Positions 54,651 to 63,779 of a stretch of DNA of 64,000 nt are shown here, piece after piece. The notes below the pieces were generated by a model that made no database searches, had not been told where the DNA came from, and worked only from the letters and a program-made list of their open reading frames with translations. Where the stretch lies: NCBI RefSeq assembly GCF_001742165.1, contig NZ_CP016443.1:2666001-2730000 (forward strand), in the 5' to 3' direction. The DNA is from Burkholderia stabilis (GTDB taxonomy: Bacteria; Pseudomonadota; Gammaproteobacteria; Burkholderiales; Burkholderiaceae). Position numbers and translations under genes: made by a program. Position 1 is the stretch's first letter; each line of letters begins with the position of its first letter.

Positions 54651-54734
54651 TCAGAAGATGTGCGTGATCAGATAGAACAGCACCAGCAGCCCGACCGGTA
54701 CGCCGAGCAGCCAGGCGATCAGATATTTGCCCAT
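54651..54734 (-). CDS. 27-aa single-span membrane peptide
   Basis: A 27-codon frame starts at ATG 54734 with AGGA about 7 bases upstream on that strand. The peptide reads MGKYLIAWLLGVPVGLLVLF then YLITHIF: one hydrophobic span with a Gly-Val-Pro-Val-Gly core. It heads a leftward gene set with CsbD and BON stress proteins nearby. Codon use matches real genes. Function unknown. Confidence 0.7.
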   Translation of the reverse strand: MGKYLIAWLLGVPVGLLVLFYLITHIF

Positions 54735-54795
54735 GTCGTTGTCCTGGTGGCCGCAGCGCCGGCGGCGCCGCGGCGGGTGAGGTTCGCCGATCGCG

Positions 54796-54993
54796 TTACA
54801 GCTCGCGATCGAAATCCTTCAGTTGCTTCTCGGCTTCGTCGCGGGCAATCCCGTACCGCTCCTGGATCTTGCCGGCCAGATACTCGCGATTGCCGTCGGC
54901 CACCTTCAGGTCGTCATCGGTCAGCTTGCCCCACTTGGCCTTCAGCTGGCCGGTGAGTTGCTTCCATTGGCCCTTGATCTTGTCCTCGTTCAT
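54796..54993 (-). CDS. CsbD-family stress protein
   Basis: This 65-aa, highly charged protein has the CsbD pattern [29 protein letters not shown]. CsbD-like proteins are induced in general stress; their biochemistry is unknown. It is flanked by a BON protein and a small membrane peptide on the same strand. A second CsbD gene lies at 57680. Confidence 0.93.
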   Translation of the reverse strand: MNEDKIKGQWKQLTGQLKAKWGKLTDDDLKVADGNREYLAGKIQERYGIARDEAEKQLKDFDREL

Positions 54994-55051
54994 CGTGTGC
55001 TCCTGTTGGGTGATTCGGGGATAAAAGGCGCGGCGTCCGCCGCGCGGGAGG

Positions 55052-55402
55052 TCAGGCCTTCGCCTTCAGGCCGGATGCGTCGACGTGCTTCACGCCCTTG
55101 ATCGCGCGTGATACGGCGATCGCCTTCTTCACGGCGATCTTGCTGGGCAGTACGCCCGTCAGCGTGACGACGCCGTCGACCGTCTTCACGCCGATGTCGA
55201 AACTCTTCACGCCGTCGGTGGCGGCCAGCTGGCTCTTCACCTTGGTGGTGATCCACGTGTCGGTGACGGGCTGGTTCGATTCGGCGGCCATGCCGTTGTC
55301 GGCCGAGGCGGTCTGCGCTTGCGCGTTCGTGAGCGGTGCGGCGCTGAGCAGGAAAGCCGCGCTGACGGCGAGCAGTGTCGAAAGGTGCGGGGTCTTGTTC
55401 AT
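55052..55402 (-). CDS. BON-domain periplasmic protein
   Basis: This 116-aa protein has a signal peptide ending AQAQ and one BON domain (about residues 45-115: [52 protein letters not shown]), similar to OsmY repeats. It probably binds membrane or peptidoglycan under osmotic stress. It is grouped with CsbD. Confidence 0.92.
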   Translation of the reverse strand: MNKTPHLSTLLAVSAAFLLSAAPLTNAQAQTASADNGMAAESNQPVTDTWITTKVKSQLAATDGVKSFDIGVKTVDGVVTLTGVLPSKIAVKKAIAVSRAIKGVKHVDASGLKAKA

Positions 55403-55473
55403 GGATGGGTTCTCCGTCGATTGGCGTGGGTGAATGGATGAATACGGTGGATGAATACGGCAGGCGGCATCCG

Positions 55474-55638
55474 TTACCGGACGATCGGCGTGTCGTAGCC
55501 GGGCTCGCGCGGCGGGATGTCCGGGCGCGGCACGTCGGGCGGCAGCGGGACCGGCGGGTCCGTGCCGGGCGGCGGTTCGGGCGGGCTGTCCGGATGCGGT
55601 TCGGGCCGCGTCGGATCGGGAGTCTGATGCAGTTTCAT
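55474..55638 (-). CDS. Proline-rich 54-aa protein
   Basis: This 54-aa protein is nearly half Pro and Asp/Glu (PDSPPEPPPGTDPPVPLPPD) and lacks a signal. The ATG at 55638 follows a strong AGAGGAG. Similar short Pro-rich peptides occur in Burkholderia stress loci; no function is known. Confidence 0.7.
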   Translation of the reverse strand: MKLHQTPDPTRPEPHPDSPPEPPPGTDPPVPLPPDVPRPDIPPREPGYDTPIVR

Positions 55639-55985
55639 CGTGCTTCTCCTCTGCGGTTCGGAAGGGCAGCGCATGAGCGCCGATGCAGGACCAGCGTACC
55701 GGTGCAAGGACGGCCGTACATCGCGCAAATTCACCTGATCGGCTAGTGCGTTTGCACGGGGGGGCGGAGACGGGGCGGGTGGGTGCCGGGTGCCGGCGGC
55801 GCGGGGGAATGCGCGCGCGGCGGCTGCTTCGCGGATCGGCGGGATGCCGCACGGTGGCGGCGCGCCGTGCGAATGTACTATTGCGGATAGTGCATTCGCG
55901 CCTGTTGCGCACCGGCGTGGCAAGCGATCATCGCCACACGCGCCGGCCGGCGCGTGTCGACGAACAGGCGACCGCGGCCGCGGCC
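55639..55985. other. Intergenic region, promoters of divergent stress genes
   Basis: 347 bases with no supportable gene. It separates the leftward proline-rich gene from the PAS-LuxR regulator. I see no clear repeat. Confidence 0.4.
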
Positions 55986-57539
55986 ATGTTGACTACGTGG
56001 AACGATTCGATGAACGAACAGGTAAACGAACAGGTGCTCAAGTCGCATACCGACCGGCGCCAGCTGCACCAGATCATCGCGGGGCTCACCGAGGGCGTGA
56101 TCCTGGTCGAGCCCGACCAGCGGATCGTCTGGGCGAACGAAGCCGCGCTCGCGATGCATGGCGTGACCGAGCTGAACGCGCTCGGCGCGACCGTCACCGA
56201 GTATCGCGAGCGATTCCGGCTGCGTTACCGGAACAACCATCCGGTGCGCGACGGCCACTATCCGATGGATCGCGTGATCGCGGGCGAGGAGTTCAGCGAC
56301 GTGACGGTCGAAGTCGAATCGGCCGCCGACGAAACCGTGAGCTGGGTGCACCGGATTCGCAGCCTCGTGCTGACGAACGCGGCCGGCGAGCCCGACTGTC
56401 TCGCGCTCGTGCTGCACGACGCGACCGAATGGGCGAGCGCCGAGGAGCGCTTCGAGCGCACGTTCAACGCGAACCCGGCGCCGGCCGTGATCTGCCGGCT
56501 CGACGATCTGCGTTACGTGAAGGTCAACCAGGGCTTTCTCGACATGACGGGCCACGCGCGCGACGACGTGCTCGGCCGCTCCGTCTACGAAGTCGACGTG
56601 CTCGAACAGGCCGAGCGGCGCGAGCTCGCGATCGAGCGGCTCGGCGAAGGCGCGACGATTCCGCAGATGGAGGCCGTGCTGAAACTCGCGGACGGCAGCA
56701 CGAAGGCGGTGGTCGTCGCCGGGCAGCCGATCGACATGAACGACGAGGCGTGCATGCTGTTCACGTTCATGGATCTCGAGCCGCGCAAGCAGGCCGAGCG
56801 CGCGCTGCGGCAAAGCGAGGAGCGTTTCGCGACCGCCTTCCGGATGGCGCCGGTCCCGACCGCGATCGTCACGGCCGACCGCTTCGAACTGCTCGACGTC
56901 AATGGCGCGTTCGCGGCGATGACGGGCCATCCGCAGGACGACCTGCTCGGCAAATCCGCGGACGAGATCGGGCTGTGGGCCGAGCGCGGCGCATGGCAGC
57001 GCATCGAAAGCCGCGTCGCGCGCGACGGCAACGTGCGCAACGCGGACGTACAGATCCGCACGCGCGACGGCGACGTGCGCGATTGCGTCGTGTCGGCCGA
57101 CCCCGTCGCGATACACGGGCGCGATTGCCTGCTCGTCGCGCTGCTCGACATCAGCGATCGCAAGCGCACCGAGATGGAGCTCGTCTATGCGATCGAAACC
57201 GCGATGCAGGATGCGTCGTGGTTCAGCCGCACGCTGATCGAGAAGCTCGCGAACGTGCGGCGCGCGAATGCCCCGGATGCGGGCGCGCAACTGTCGGACC
57301 TGACCGCGCGCGAGCGCGACGTGTTCGACCTGCTGTGCCACGGCCTCGCGGACAAGGAGATCGCCGGCCGCCTCGGGCTCGCGCCGAACACCGTGCGCAA
57401 TCACGTCGCGACGATCTACGCGAAGCTCGACGTGCACAGCCGCGGCGAGGCGATCGTGTGGGCGCGCGAGCGTGGAATCGTCGGCGCGGCCGAAGCGAAC
57501 GGCGCGCGCGAGAAGGGCGGCGCGAAGGGCAAGGACTGA
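55986..57539 (+). CDS. PAS-domain LuxR-type transcriptional regulator
   Basis: This 517-aa protein has three PAS sensor domains (about residues 20-135, 155-270 and 280-400; motifs VWANEAALAMHGV, YVKVNQGFLDMTG and LLDVNGAFAAMTG). A C-terminal LuxR HTH follows (about 435-500: LTARERDVFDLLCHGLADKE, GLAPNTVRNHVATIYAKL). It has no transmembrane segment or phosphoacceptor domain, so it is a cytoplasmic one-component sensor. Its position among CsbD/BON genes suggests it controls this stress group. Start is ATG 55986; ATG 56010 is also possible. Confidence 0.9.
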   Translation: MLTTWNDSMNEQVNEQVLKSHTDRRQLHQIIAGLTEGVILVEPDQRIVWANEAALAMHGVTELNALGATVTEYRERFRLRYRNNHPVRDGHYPMDRVIAGEEFSDVTVEVESAADETVSWVHRIRSLVLTNAAGEPDCLALVLHDATEWASAEERFERTFNANPAPAVICRLDDLRYVKVNQGFLDMTGHARDDVLGRSVYEVDVLEQAERRELAIERLGEGATIPQMEAVLKLADGSTKAVVVAGQPIDMNDEACMLFTFMDLEPRKQAERALRQSEERFATAFRMAPVPTAIVTADRFELLDVNGAFAAMTGHPQDDLLGKSADEIGLWAERGAWQRIESRVARDGNVRNADVQIRTRDGDVRDCVVSADPVAIHGRDCLLVALLDISDRKRTEMELVYAIETAMQDASWFSRTLIEKLANVRRANAPDAGAQLSDLTARERDVFDLLCHGLADKEIAGRLGLAPNTVRNHVATIYAKLDVHSRGEAIVWARERGIVGAAEANGAREKGGAKGKD

Positions 57540-57679
57540 CGCCGTCGGTACGAATGCACCATGCGTGCTGGTGCATCCGTATCTGCCGCATGCGGCGCGC
57601 GCTTGCGATCCTGTCCACTCGGCGGTGCGGCGCAGGCCGTCACATCGCCGGTTCTCCCCAACCATCGCAGGAGACGACC

Positions 57680-57871
57680 ATGGACAGGAATCGCATCGAA
57701 GGCAAGCTCAAGCAGGTCAAGGGTTCGGTCAAGGAAGCACTCGGCAAGGTGACGGGCGACCGCAAGGCGGAAGCGGAGGGCGTCGCCGAACAGCAGGCCG
57801 GCAAGATCCAGGAGCAGGCCGGCGAGGCGGCCGATGCGGTGCGCAAGCATACGGGCACCGATCGGCACTGA
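57680..57871 (+). CDS. CsbD-family stress protein (second copy)
   Basis: This 63-aa protein starts MDRNRIEGKLKQVKGSVKEA and continues LGKVTGDRKAEAEG, the CsbD signature. A GGAGAC ribosome-binding site precedes ATG at 57680. Located 140 bases after the PAS-LuxR gene. It differs from the other CsbD protein in this window by its Ala/Gln-rich C-terminal half. Confidence 0.93.
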   Translation: MDRNRIEGKLKQVKGSVKEALGKVTGDRKAEAEGVAEQQAGKIQEQAGEAADAVRKHTGTDRH

Positions 57872-58263
57872 CCGATCACGCATCGCGACGGGCCGCCGAT
57901 GCGGTGATGCCCGATCGGCATGACCGCGGCGCGCCTTTGTTCGCGGGCGTCAGCGCGCATTCGGGTTGACGCGTTTCACCCGCGGCCCGCCGTCGCGCGG
58001 GCAGTGCGCCGTTCGGGCGGCCGGAACTTGATGACAAATCCTCACAACATAGTTCCGATATTTCGTTTGCTGCACGGGTATTGGCTACCCACAATCCATT
58101 CACCTCTTTCGCGGTGAAAGGTTCTTCGGAGACGGAGCCGCGGTGACCGTCCGGCGCGCGTCGAATGACGCTGGCGACGGACGAAAAAACATCGGCCCGA
58201 AGGAGGTCGCCGACGCGCGGCAGTCGCGCGTTGCACCCCGACCCACAGAAGAAGGACTGCCCG
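57872..58263. other. Intergenic region before binding-protein gene
   Basis: 392 bases with no supportable gene. An AT-richer stretch at 58027-58110 with a GGGTA/TACCC hairpin (58076-58090) is the likely promoter region of the downstream binding-protein gene. Confidence 0.4.
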
Positions 58264-59415
58264 ATGACGTTCCGCATCCGCTCGCTTTCCGGCGTCGCAT
58301 TGACCGCCGCGATCCTCGCATTCCAGACCGGCGCGGCCCATGCGCAGGAGACGGTCGTCAAGGTCGGCGTGGCCGGCCCGCTGACGGGCGGCGGCGCCGC
58401 ATACGGCAAGGACATCGAGAACGGCGTGCGCATGGCCGTCGACGAGGCGAACGCCGCACACCCGACGGTGGGCGGCAAGCCGGTGAAGTTCGTCGTCGCG
58501 TCGCAGGACGACCAGAGCGATCCGCGCACCGGCGTGCAGGCCGCGCAGCAACTCGCCGACGCGCAGGTGGCCGTCGTGATCGGCCACTTCAATTCGGGCA
58601 CGACGCTGCCCGCGTCGAAGATCTACGCGAAGGCCGGCATTCCGATGATCACGCCGTCGGCGACCAATCCCGACATCACGCGCGCCGGGCTCGGCACCGT
58701 GTACCGCGTGATCGCGACCGACACGCAGAACGCCGGCAACGCAGGCGCGTATGCGGCGAGCGTGACCAAGGCGAAGCGCATCGCGATCATCGACGATCGC
58801 ACCGCATTCGGCCAGGGCGAAGCCGACGAATTCGAGAAGGCGGTGAAGGCGAACGGCGGCACGATCGTCGCGCGTGAATTCACGAACGACAAGGCTGTCG
58901 ACTTCAGCGCGCAGCTCACGAAGATCAAGAGCACGAACGCCGATCTGGTGTTCTTCGGCGGTCTCGACGCGCAGGCCGCGATGCTCGTGAAGCGCATGCG
59001 TCAGCTCGGCATCCGCGCGCAATTCCTCGCGGGCGGCGGCGTGATGAACGCGAACTTCATCAAGCTCGCCGGCAACGCGGCGGAAGGCGCGGCCGTGTGG
59101 GAATACGGGCAGCCGCTGTCGCGTCTCGCGAAGGGCAAGCAGTTCGAAACGAAATTCAAGCAGAAGTACGGCGTCGACATGCTCGCGTATGCGCCGTTCG
59201 CGTACGACGCGACGTGGATCGCGATCAACGCGATGCAGAAGGCGAACTCGACGAAGCCGGCCGATTTCAACGGCGCGCTGAAGGGTACGCGCTACGACGG
59301 CATCACGGGCACGATCGCGTTCACGAACACGGGCGACCTGAAGAACCCGAGCTCGACGCTCTATGAAGTGAAGAACGCCGCGTGGCAGCCCGTCACGACG
59401 AAATCGGCGGACTGA
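58264..59415 (+). CDS. Branched-chain amino-acid-type ABC substrate-binding protein
   Basis: This 383-aa periplasmic protein has a signal peptide ending AHAQ and the type I fold of LivJ/LivK (VKVGVAGPLTGGGAAYGKD, GHFNSGTTLPASKIYAKAGI). It binds an amino acid or similar solute. No permease or ATPase gene is adjacent. The next gene is an amino-acid-type oxidase, so the pair may share a substrate. Confidence 0.92.
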   Translation: MTFRIRSLSGVALTAAILAFQTGAAHAQETVVKVGVAGPLTGGGAAYGKDIENGVRMAVDEANAAHPTVGGKPVKFVVASQDDQSDPRTGVQAAQQLADAQVAVVIGHFNSGTTLPASKIYAKAGIPMITPSATNPDITRAGLGTVYRVIATDTQNAGNAGAYAASVTKAKRIAIIDDRTAFGQGEADEFEKAVKANGGTIVAREFTNDKAVDFSAQLTKIKSTNADLVFFGGLDAQAAMLVKRMRQLGIRAQFLAGGGVMNANFIKLAGNAAEGAAVWEYGQPLSRLAKGKQFETKFKQKYGVDMLAYAPFAYDATWIAINAMQKANSTKPADFNGALKGTRYDGITGTIAFTNTGDLKNPSSTLYEVKNAAWQPVTTKSAD

Positions 59416-59605
59416 ACGCCCGCGCGCAGGCTTTCGCGGCGATGCCGGACGTGCTGAAATACCCGGAGCGATCGGTTGCGATCGCGGCGCACGCCGGGGC
59501 GATCGCCCGGGAACACTGCACGCGCGGCGCCGCGCGCGACGCGGCACGAACAACCCTCGGGCGCGGCCGGCTGGCCGCGCTTTTTACGTGCAACTGGAGT
59601 CAGTC

Positions 59606-60778
59606 GTGAGTTCTCAAGTCGTCATCGTCGGCGGTGGTGTGATCGGCAGCTCGATCGCCTACTTCCTGCGCGCCACCGATCCAACGGTATCCGTGACCGT
59701 CATCGAGCGCGATCCCACTTATGCGCGCTCGTCGTCGGCGCTGTCGGCCGCGTCGATTCGCCAGCAGTTCTCGACGCCGCTGTCGATCGAGATGTCGCTG
59801 TTCGGCATCGACTTCCTGCGCACGATCGGCGAGCGGCTGGAAGTCGACGGCAACCGGCCGTCGATCGATCTGCACGAAGGCGGCTACCTGTTCCTCGCGA
59901 CGCCGGCCGGCGAGGCGACGCTGCGCGAGAACCATGCGCTGCAGACGCGCCTCGGCGCGGATATCCGGCTGATGGATCGCGATGCGCTGCACGCGAAGTT
60001 TCCGTGGCTGAACGTCGACGATCTCGTGTCGGGCGCATACGGCGTGAGCGGCGAAGGCTGGTTCGACGGCTACGGGCTCGTGCAGGCGCTGCGCAAGAAA
60101 GCGCAGGCGCTCGGCGCGCGCTATGTGGCGGCCGATGTGAAGGACGTCGTGCGCGACGGCCGCAAGGTCACGCACGTGGTGACGGCAGACGGCGAACGCC
60201 ATGCGTGCGACACCGTCGTCAACGCGGCCGGCGCGTGGACGCGCACGCTGTCATCGATGATGGGCATCGACATTCCCGTGTATGCGCGGCGCCGCAGCAT
60301 CTTCAACGTGTCGTCGCCGGCGAAGCTCGCGGATTGCCCGCTGCTGATCGACCCGACGGGCGTGTATTTCCGGCCGGAAGGGCGCACGTATATCTGCGGG
60401 ACGTCGCCGAGCCCGGATCGCGACCCGGACGACCTGCCGCTCGACGAAGTCGATCACGACTTGTTCGACGAGGTGATCTGGCCGACGCTCGCGAACCGCG
60501 TGCCGGAGTTCGAGGCGCTGCGCGTGGAGAACTGCTGGTCCGGTTATTACGAGTACAACGTGTTCGATCACAACGCGATCATCGGGTATCACCCGGATCT
60601 CGACAACGTCGTGTTCGCGAATGGCTACAGCGGCCACGGGCTGCAGCAGGGGCCGGCGACGGGGCGCGGGGTCAGTGAACTCATTCTGGGCGGGCGGTAT
60701 GACACGCTCGACCTGTCGTCGCTCGGCTGGGCGCGTGTGCTGGAAAACCGGCCGATCGTCGAAAAGAACGTCGTGTAG
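59606..60778 (+). CDS. FAD-dependent oxidoreductase (DAO/sarcosine oxidase type)
   Basis: This 390-aa protein has an N-terminal FAD motif VIVGGGVIGSSIAYFL, then the DAO fold with GVSGEGWFDGYGLVQAL and a C-terminal FANGYSGHGLQQGPATG, typical of the DadA/sarcosine oxidase group. The GTG at 59606 is preferred because CTGGAG lies 7-12 bases before; 59588 is an alternative. It likely oxidises an amino acid or N-methyl amino acid. It ends at a strong terminator whose 3' region is duplicated 840 bases downstream. Confidence 0.88.
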   Translation: MSSQVVIVGGGVIGSSIAYFLRATDPTVSVTVIERDPTYARSSSALSAASIRQQFSTPLSIEMSLFGIDFLRTIGERLEVDGNRPSIDLHEGGYLFLATPAGEATLRENHALQTRLGADIRLMDRDALHAKFPWLNVDDLVSGAYGVSGEGWFDGYGLVQALRKKAQALGARYVAADVKDVVRDGRKVTHVVTADGERHACDTVVNAAGAWTRTLSSMMGIDIPVYARRRSIFNVSSPAKLADCPLLIDPTGVYFRPEGRTYICGTSPSPDRDPDDLPLDEVDHDLFDEVIWPTLANRVPEFEALRVENCWSGYYEYNVFDHNAIIGYHPDLDNVVFANGYSGHGLQQGPATGRGVSELILGGRYDTLDLSSLGWARVLENRPIVEKNVV

Positions 60779-60865
60779 CGCGGCGTGAGCGCCCGTCCGG
60801 TGTGGGGCGGGCGTCATTCTCCTTGTGTCTCAACCCATTGGCCCGACGTTGTCGGGCTTTTTTTT
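60748..60865 (+). repeat. Direct repeat copy 1: gene end plus terminator
   Basis: This 118-base segment covers the last codons of the oxidoreductase (NRPIVEKNVV and stop), a spacer and the terminator. It is similar to 61587-61703, with long identical blocks such as GAACGTCGTGTAG. Confidence 0.7.
60841..60865 (+). terminator. Intrinsic terminator after oxidoreductase
   Basis: GCCCGAC-GTT-GTCGGGC stem followed by eight T residues; a textbook terminator. Confidence 0.92.
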
Positions 60866-61025
60866 GCGCTGCGGTTCTGCGCAGACGATCGGCGAACGCG
60901 GCCGCGCGGGCGATGTGTCACCACGTGGCCGGGTGACGGCCGCCGCTTCGTCACTTCGTCATATGAGGTAATAGCTGTAATCCGGCATGAAATCTTCTTT
61001 TCGATGGCTCGGGCTAGACTGGTCT

Positions 61026-61093
61026 CGCCTTGTCCCCCCAAGGCGTTGTGTAGTCTCCGCTTGGCCCGCGCTTTCCGGCGTGGGCCAATTTTT
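61026..61093 (+). terminator. Tandem hairpins ending in a T run upstream of the 126-aa gene
   Basis: CGCCTTG/CAAGGCG (61026-61045) is followed by TTGGCCC/GGGCCAA (61061-61088) and TTTTT. The second is an intrinsic terminator. Lying just before the 61155 gene it could act as an attenuator. Confidence 0.7.
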
Positions 61094-61154
61094 CGGGCTG
61101 GCATCGGCGGCGATCGAACGATCACCGGCCGGATGCAGATTGGAGGAAACCTGC

Positions 61155-61535
61155 GTGACCATTCGCCCGACAGCCCGTGATGCCGGTTCGCTCGTGCGCA
61201 TCATTGCGTTGAGCGCGGCGACGGCAACCGCCCTGATGACCACGTTGCCGGCCGCTTTCGCACAGGCCAGTGCGCCCGTGACCAGCAGCGTATTCGTGCA
61301 CCCGCCTTACGATACGGGCAACAGCGCGATCAACGAGAATTTTCAGTACATCGCCCATCCGCCGATACGGCCGGTCGCCGCGAGTGCGCCAACGGCCGTG
61401 CACGGTTCGCACCGGGGCCGTCGCGGACAGGCGGGTACGACGAGCGCGGCGGGCGGCGGTGGGAACAACACGGCGGCCGTGCCGCTGCCGACGATGCCGG
61501 CGGACACGCCGGCCAATCCGCCGGTTTCGCAGTAG
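61155..61535 (+). CDS. Small secreted protein of unknown function
   Basis: This 126-aa protein has a signal peptide ending AFAQ. The GTG start at 61155 follows TGGAGGAAA. The mature part is low-complexity, rich in Pro, Ala, Gly and Thr (TTSAAGGGGNNTAAVPLPT), with a VHPPYDTGNSAINENFQY motif after the signal. Unknown family. It is sandwiched between a terminator and the duplicated gene-end scar. Confidence 0.6.
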   Translation: MTIRPTARDAGSLVRIIALSAATATALMTTLPAAFAQASAPVTSSVFVHPPYDTGNSAINENFQYIAHPPIRPVAASAPTAVHGSHRGRRGQAGTTSAAGGGGNNTAAVPLPTMPADTPANPPVSQ

Positions 61536-61586
61536 CCGCTTTTCCCCGGAAGCTTCCGGGACAGCAACATGACGATCGGGCGCCAA

Positions 61587-61703
61587 CCGGTCGATCGTCC
61601 GACAGAACGTCGTGTAGTGCGGCGTGGCCGCCCGGGATGGGGTGGTCGGGATTCTTCTTGTGTTCTCAGCTTGGCGGCCCGACTGTATGTCGGGCCTTTT
61701 TTT
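61587..61703 (+). repeat. Direct repeat copy 2: gene-end scar plus terminator
   Basis: It repeats the end of the oxidoreductase gene in a diverged form: codons read NRSIVRQNVV then TAG, followed by a matching spacer and terminator. The rest of such a gene is missing, so it is a remnant of a paralog. Confidence 0.65.
61676..61703 (+). terminator. Intrinsic terminator in repeat copy 2
   Basis: GGCCCGAC-TGTAT-GTCGGGCC followed by seven T residues. Confidence 0.9.
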
Positions 61704-61793
61704 CGTCGCACGAGCGACCGACTGATTCGCCGGTCGTCGGCACCGTACTTCGCTCAAGTACACTCGTGCTCTCGTCACGCGAACGGCACCAGC

Positions 61794-62597
61794 ATGGACA
61801 GTCAGCTTTGGATCATTTGCGGGCTTACGTTTGTCATCCATGTGATCGCGACACTGGCGTATGCCGTGCGGATCGCCGGGGTTCGCACACGTCGTATCGC
61901 GTTGTCGTTTTCCTTGTTCGGGATCATCGCGCTGGTTTCCCGGACCGCCAATTCGTTTCAAGGGCCGTTCATTGCGAAGCGGGTCGAAATGGATATCGCG
62001 CACCGGATGGGCAGCGGGTTGCTCACCGACTTTCGATTCTTCCTGCTGAGCGCCACCGTGGCGAGCATCGTCGGAGCGTTCCTGATTCCGACCTTCCAGC
62101 GGTATTTCAGCCGCGCCGTCGAGCACTTTCAGGCGAACCGTTCGATTCCCCGGCTGCTGCTGGACGCCTGCAGTCGCGCAGGCGTCAACTATCTGCGGAT
62201 CGGCGCGCGCATGCCTTCCCGTCACAACGTCACGCAACTGGCCTCGAGTACCGGCGTGTCGCGGAAAGTCATCGTGCTGAACGTCGTTGCCATGGCGATC
62301 TGGACGGTCGGCGTGTTCGCGTCGCTGTACGCGGGCTACCTGAAACCCGACCTGAGAGTGACGTGCGCGAATCTGTCGTCCGTCATCAACGGTTTCGCGA
62401 CCGTGGTGCTGGCCGTCGTCATCGACCCGCAGGTTTCCGTCATGACCGACGATGTCATCGAAGGCCGGATCTCGGAAAACAGCTTTCGCCGGGCCATCAC
62501 GACGCTCGCCGGCGCGCGCGTGCTCGGCACGCTGTGCGCGCAGGCTGTGCTCGTTCCGGCGGCATGGGTGATCGTCCGCGTCGCCGAATTTATCTAG
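61794..62597 (+). CDS. Lipid II flippase, Amj family
   Basis: This 267-aa membrane protein has about six spans and matches the Amj family (DUF2837), the alternate flippase to MurJ that moves peptidoglycan precursor lipid II. Characteristic are the opening IICGLTFVIHVIATLAYAVR and IAGVRTRRIALSFSLFGIIA, and SRTANSFQGPF. Start ATG at 61794. It stands alone after a terminator, not beside other cell-wall genes. Confidence 0.85.
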   Translation: MDSQLWIICGLTFVIHVIATLAYAVRIAGVRTRRIALSFSLFGIIALVSRTANSFQGPFIAKRVEMDIAHRMGSGLLTDFRFFLLSATVASIVGAFLIPTFQRYFSRAVEHFQANRSIPRLLLDACSRAGVNYLRIGARMPSRHNVTQLASSTGVSRKVIVLNVVAMAIWTVGVFASLYAGYLKPDLRVTCANLSSVINGFATVVLAVVIDPQVSVMTDDVIEGRISENSFRRAITTLAGARVLGTLCAQAVLVPAAWVIVRVAEFI

Positions 62598-62686
62598 CGC
62601 GATATGGTACCCGGTGATCCTCTACCGATTTGCCCGCCCCTTTGTTAATGTGTCTTCGATTCAGCCCCCGGATGTCCAAGGCAAAT

Positions 62687-63601
62687 ATGGAAATCAAGTG
62701 GATCGAGGATTTCATCGCTCTCGCCCAATACCAAAGCTTCTCCCGAGCAGCGGAGTTTCGTAACGTAACGCAGTCGGGTTTTAGTCGCCGAATCCAGTCG
62801 CTCGAGCAGTGGATCGGCGCCGAACTGATCGATCGCAGCAGCTTCCCGCCTGTGCTGACACCGGCCGGACAACTATTTCGCGAGACGGCTGAAGACGTGC
62901 TCAGCCGGCTGTTCGACACACGTGCAATCATCCGGACTGAGCAACGAATCGCCGGCAAGAGCCTGCAGATTGCTGCCGGCCACACGATCGCGCTCAGTTT
63001 CCTGCCGGGCTGGCTCAAAGCGCTTGCGCCCCATTTCGGCGAGGTGCGGGCGCGCGTCATTCCAACGAACGTCCACGACTCGATCCTGATGCTCGTCAAC
63101 GGAAACTGCGAGCTCATGTTTGCCTATCATCATCCCGAGCTGCCGTTGCATCTCGACCCGGGCAGATACGAGCACGTGACCGTCGGTATCGATACGCTGA
63201 TGCCAACATGCAAGCCCAACCGGCGGTCGGCCCCCACTTTTCGCCTGCCGGGGACGAAGCAGAATCCGCTTCCGCATATTTCGTATACGGAAACTAGCTA
63301 CTTCGGACGCTGTCTTGCGCTGCTGCTCGCTCGAGCACCTGATACGCCTGCGTTGCAGCTGCACTACGAGTCCGACATGGCCGAAGTCTTGAAGAAGCTC
63401 GTGCTGGAGGGCGAGGGGGTAGCGTGGTTGCCCAAGAGCTCGATCGCCGCCGAGCTGGAGACTGGCGACCTCGTGCCTGCCGGCCCGGCAGCGTGGTATC
63501 TCGAAGTCGAGCTGCGCGTCTATCGCGACGCCACCAACCGCAGCGAATTTCTAGATACGCTTTGGCAACACCTCCGTGCTGCGTCGCCCCGACTCAGCTA
63601 G
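62687..63601 (+). CDS. LysR-family regulator
   Basis: This 304-aa protein has a LysR HTH (IEDFIALAQYQSFSRAAEFR, NVTQSGFSRRIQSLE) and an effector domain (SLQIAAGHTIALSFLPGWLK). The ATG at 62687 follows AAGG; an in-frame ATG at 62672 is possible. It is upstream of a dicarboxylate-type symporter on the same strand, which it may control. Confidence 0.9.
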   Translation: MEIKWIEDFIALAQYQSFSRAAEFRNVTQSGFSRRIQSLEQWIGAELIDRSSFPPVLTPAGQLFRETAEDVLSRLFDTRAIIRTEQRIAGKSLQIAAGHTIALSFLPGWLKALAPHFGEVRARVIPTNVHDSILMLVNGNCELMFAYHHPELPLHLDPGRYEHVTVGIDTLMPTCKPNRRSAPTFRLPGTKQNPLPHISYTETSYFGRCLALLLARAPDTPALQLHYESDMAEVLKKLVLEGEGVAWLPKSSIAAELETGDLVPAGPAAWYLEVELRVYRDATNRSEFLDTLWQHLRAASPRLS

Positions 63602-63779
63602 GGTTTTCCCACGTTATGCGGATCTCGCATACCATCATGATGCACTAGCATCACGGTTTTATTGACGCTCCCTACCATTCGTTCCAACGGCAAATGTGAC
63701 GCCTGGCCAGCGTCATTTGGGCCCATTCCTAGCGCTCGGCAGCCTTCGGCTGCCCGGCGTCACCCAAGGACGAATGGAC

